Positions 61,490 through 64,000 of a DNA stretch of 64,000 nt are shown here, piece by piece. Position numbers and translations under genes: made by a program. The stretch is from Azadirachta indica (lineage: Eukaryota; Streptophyta; Magnoliopsida; Sapindales; Meliaceae), in the NCBI GenBank assembly GCA_022749755.1, contig CM040450.1, positions 13,104,913-13,168,912 of the forward strand. Reading direction: 5' to 3'. Below the pieces are notes generated by a model. It was not told the origin of the DNA and made no database searches. It was given only the letters and a program-made list of their open reading frames with translations. Each line of letters starts with the position of its first letter. Position 1 is the stretch's first letter.

Positions 61490-64000
61490 AAAATGCCTGG
61501 ACTGTAGAAATCTTCAGCTTCTCGACTGAAGCCACAATGATGTAAGTGTTGAATGGACTGGATTACTTTACTGATGCTTCTTGAATTGTTGAGTCCTTTA
61601 AAGTAGAATGATTTAGCTCAAATCATCATGATTGCAATATTTGTAATAACAATGGATAAAAGTGAATTTATGATAAATGAAAAATTTTAGGTACATAATT
61701 TGTGATGCATTCTTTGAACCATAAAGCTTGAACTCTGTTTTAAATAACATGGGAATTTTTGTTATGGTTGGAAGGATTTTTGGCTCATTTGCATATTCAA
61801 AGGAACCAAACATGTGGTTATCAACTTATTTTAATTTTAACTTAATTAGAATACATTATTATGTACTGTACTCTGTTTAAAGAAGAATCGGGAAAAAATT
61901 ATTTATATAGTAGCCATTAATGGAATTACAAGACAAAGTAATGTTAAGTGACCATTCCATCAACTTAACATGTGGTAATTGGAGAAGAATTTACACAGTA
62001 TTTGTGTAAAAAAGTTTTCAAATTATTCTTCAACTCTCCTATGAATGGATTAGCTCCAAGTCTTTTTCTATTGCCTGATAAATTCTGTGAAACCTACAGA
62101 TGCCTGCACCAGCAAAAAGAAATAGAAGTATACACAAGTTATCATGATGATTTAATTGCATAAGTGCTTTCCTAAACCTACTGTTACTAGTAATTTTAGA
62201 TAAAAATTCTTAATATTGACAGTCATGAGTATATCCAGCTAGCAAGGTAATTTGCTGAAAAGTTGTCAAATTATGGTTGATGAGCATCCACTTACAGATA
62301 GAGAAAAGTTTTGCAACTATGCAGAGTAGTAGAAGTTACCCGTTACAATTACTGGCAGAGAATAGGGCCAAATCGATGTGGCACTCTATGGAAAGATCTG
62401 GAATGGCACCTTCTTTGATGCTTTTGAAGTAAGAATTTGCTTCCCTCAAACATTTGCACCCCATATAAACTTGTCTTCTGATTTTGGCGAAGTCATCTCC
62501 ACAATAGTTTTAGTACCACTACAGCATGACGGCAATGGCTTTGGTTCAATACTACTCAAGTAACCATAGCAGTCATCAACCACTGCTGCAATACAACTGC
62601 ACTTGAATACATCTGGCCTGATTTCCACTGCTTCCAGTTGTACTTGAGCTGCTGCTTTTACCAGGATAAGAACTGATGCCACAAAGTCCTTCATTGTGTT
62701 TAATTCTGTGGTTTTGTGCATTGAGCGTGGAGACCATTTGAGTTATGCATTTAACAACTTATATATCAAGTCTGTACAGCATTAAAGAAACTAACGAAGC
62801 AAAAAGGATGAGGTAGTTTGTTTGTTAAAGTAATATGCCTAACAATATTTGTCTTTTGCATGGCTTAAAACACAAAAAAATGTTCTTACTTTATCTGTAA
62901 CTGAAAATTTTAATTTATGGTAATGATGGAATATTTATATACTCGTGCACGTGCACTCATCATCTCTATTTAGTTGATAATGTAGAAAAGAGCAGCAGGG
63001 GAGGATTTGGGATAGGAGGGAGTGAGATGAGCTTATGGAAAGATTTAGCAATCAGGATTTTGTCCTTTTGCAGACTGTTGTTACAATGGTGTTTCTTTTA
63101 ATAAACGCTCTTAACGTACATGTGTGAGATCATCCTTGTGGGTGAACATGCCTCTACATATATAAATTAAAATAATTAAAAAATAATAATATAAAACCAT
63201 AATATCAAAACAAGTTAGAAATTCAGGGAGCCGAATACCAATATTATCACCGTAATGATATTCTTATAATAAAAGAATAAAAACGCCAGAAGTAACAACA
63301 GTATCAAGCTTTCAGTCATAGCTCAAAACCACAACACAATACATTGATTGTATTTGTATGCTCATTTCCTAGAAGGATTTTGTTAACTAGCATCTCCCAA
63401 GTCTCTTCCAGTTCCACTCACTCCGTGGCCTTGTTTCTCATTTGCTTACCCTTCTCTCTCTCTTACTCCACTTCTTTTCTCTTTAATCCACCATTGGTCT
63501 AGCTCCATGCCAACAACATTCCATTCATTGCAATTGTATCTACAATACAATTTTGTGGTTTGATCTCTCTCCTCAAAGGGGCCAACAAATCAAAGCAGAT
63601 AAACTCGCATTATTAAAAAAACCTTTTCCTTTACTTTTAACCTTAAGCTCGGATAGAATTAAATCTGTAATGCTGCTGCCAGTAACAAGATCCGTCCTAA
63701 AAAAATGGGTGATTTGCCCCATTCAGTCTCTATATACTAATTGTTGCCTGCCTTGTTATAATTGCAATGCTGCCAAAATTTACTTAAATCACAGAGTTAA
63801 TTAGGTTCCTTGGAATCGTGCTGTTCATTCTCACTCACTGATTCCATTAGTTTTCGTTAATTAAGACACATTCTCTTGCTTATTATAGGAGTTCTTCTAC
63901 GTACAACGTTTGTTATTGGTACAATATCAACTGTATCATACGATTAATTCCATCTCTCCCGACTCTTGTTGCAATTCAAAACTTCTTTTTCTTTTTGCTA
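61490..64000. other. Downstream flank of FANCD2, no gene supported
   Basis: Less AT-rich than the TPS intergenic DNA. Short open frames occur at 61972-62163, 62446-62721 (minus) and 63553-63804, but none has a recognised motif, splice partner or codon pattern that would support a gene. It could hold 3' UTR or the edge of a neighbouring gene beyond the window. Confidence 0.45.

Noticed and set aside
62446..62721. A 91-codon minus-strand frame
   Set aside because: Cys- and Val-rich sequence with no recognised domain, and stops on both sides without plausible exon continuation.
63553..63804. An 83-codon plus-strand frame near the window end
   Set aside because: No family resemblance recognised; could be chance or part of an unseen neighbour.

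Overview
The window is plant nuclear DNA. It is AT-rich, its coding sequence is split by many short GT-AG introns, and it carries CACTA and Ty1/copia mobile elements. All recognised genes are plant-type: TPS-a terpene synthases, a peroxisomal acyl-activating enzyme and FANCD2. A dicot, probably a rosid, fits best because the terpene synthases resemble valencene-type TPS-a enzymes. The species cannot be fixed from sequence alone.

Layout. (1) 1.4-40.6 kb is a tandem sesquiterpene synthase (TPS-a) array, all on the + strand. Two gene types alternate. Type A has an MSxSTQGS-like N-terminus and a first intron of about 90 bp. Type B has an [14 protein letters not shown]-terminus and a first intron of about 0.5 kb. 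They are separated by two kinds of repeated spacer, called here C (after A) and D (after B). Reading across: spacer C1, A1 (3264-5939, intact), C2, a B/A fusion pseudogene (to 10968), C3, B3 pseudogene (12556-16546), D1, A4 (20050-22721, intact), C4, B5 pseudogene (24266-26206), D2, a tiny type-A 3' stub (28130-28185), C5, and B6 (36400-40542, intact except for one missing base in exon 2). Spacer C5 is split by a 6.5 kb CACTA-type element (29249-35708), which itself contains a decayed minus-strand copia element with two LTRs. (2) 40.6-46.4 kb is AT-rich with no supported gene. (3) 46427-48097 (minus) is an intronless acyl-activating enzyme ending in the peroxisomal signal SRL. (4) 48.1-51.1 kb is AT-rich spacer. 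(5) 51184-61489 (plus) is a complete 30-exon FANCD2 gene encoding 1495 residues, with E2F and GGCCCA elements just upstream of its ATG. (6) From 61.5 kb to the end no gene could be supported.

Function. The intact TPS genes lack a plastid transit peptide and have RxR, DDxxD and NSE motifs, so they should be cytosolic enzymes converting farnesyl diphosphate to sesquiterpenes. Products cannot be predicted. The acyl-activating enzyme and FANCD2 (interstrand crosslink repair) look like ordinary flanking genes, not pathway partners. The main interest is evolutionary: a repeatedly duplicated A-C-B-D unit in which unequal deletions have left two complete enzymes, one near-complete gene, three pseudogenes and two exon-7 stubs. 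All exon coordinates were derived by hand from paralog alignment and splice signals, and reading phase was checked across every junction of the intact genes.
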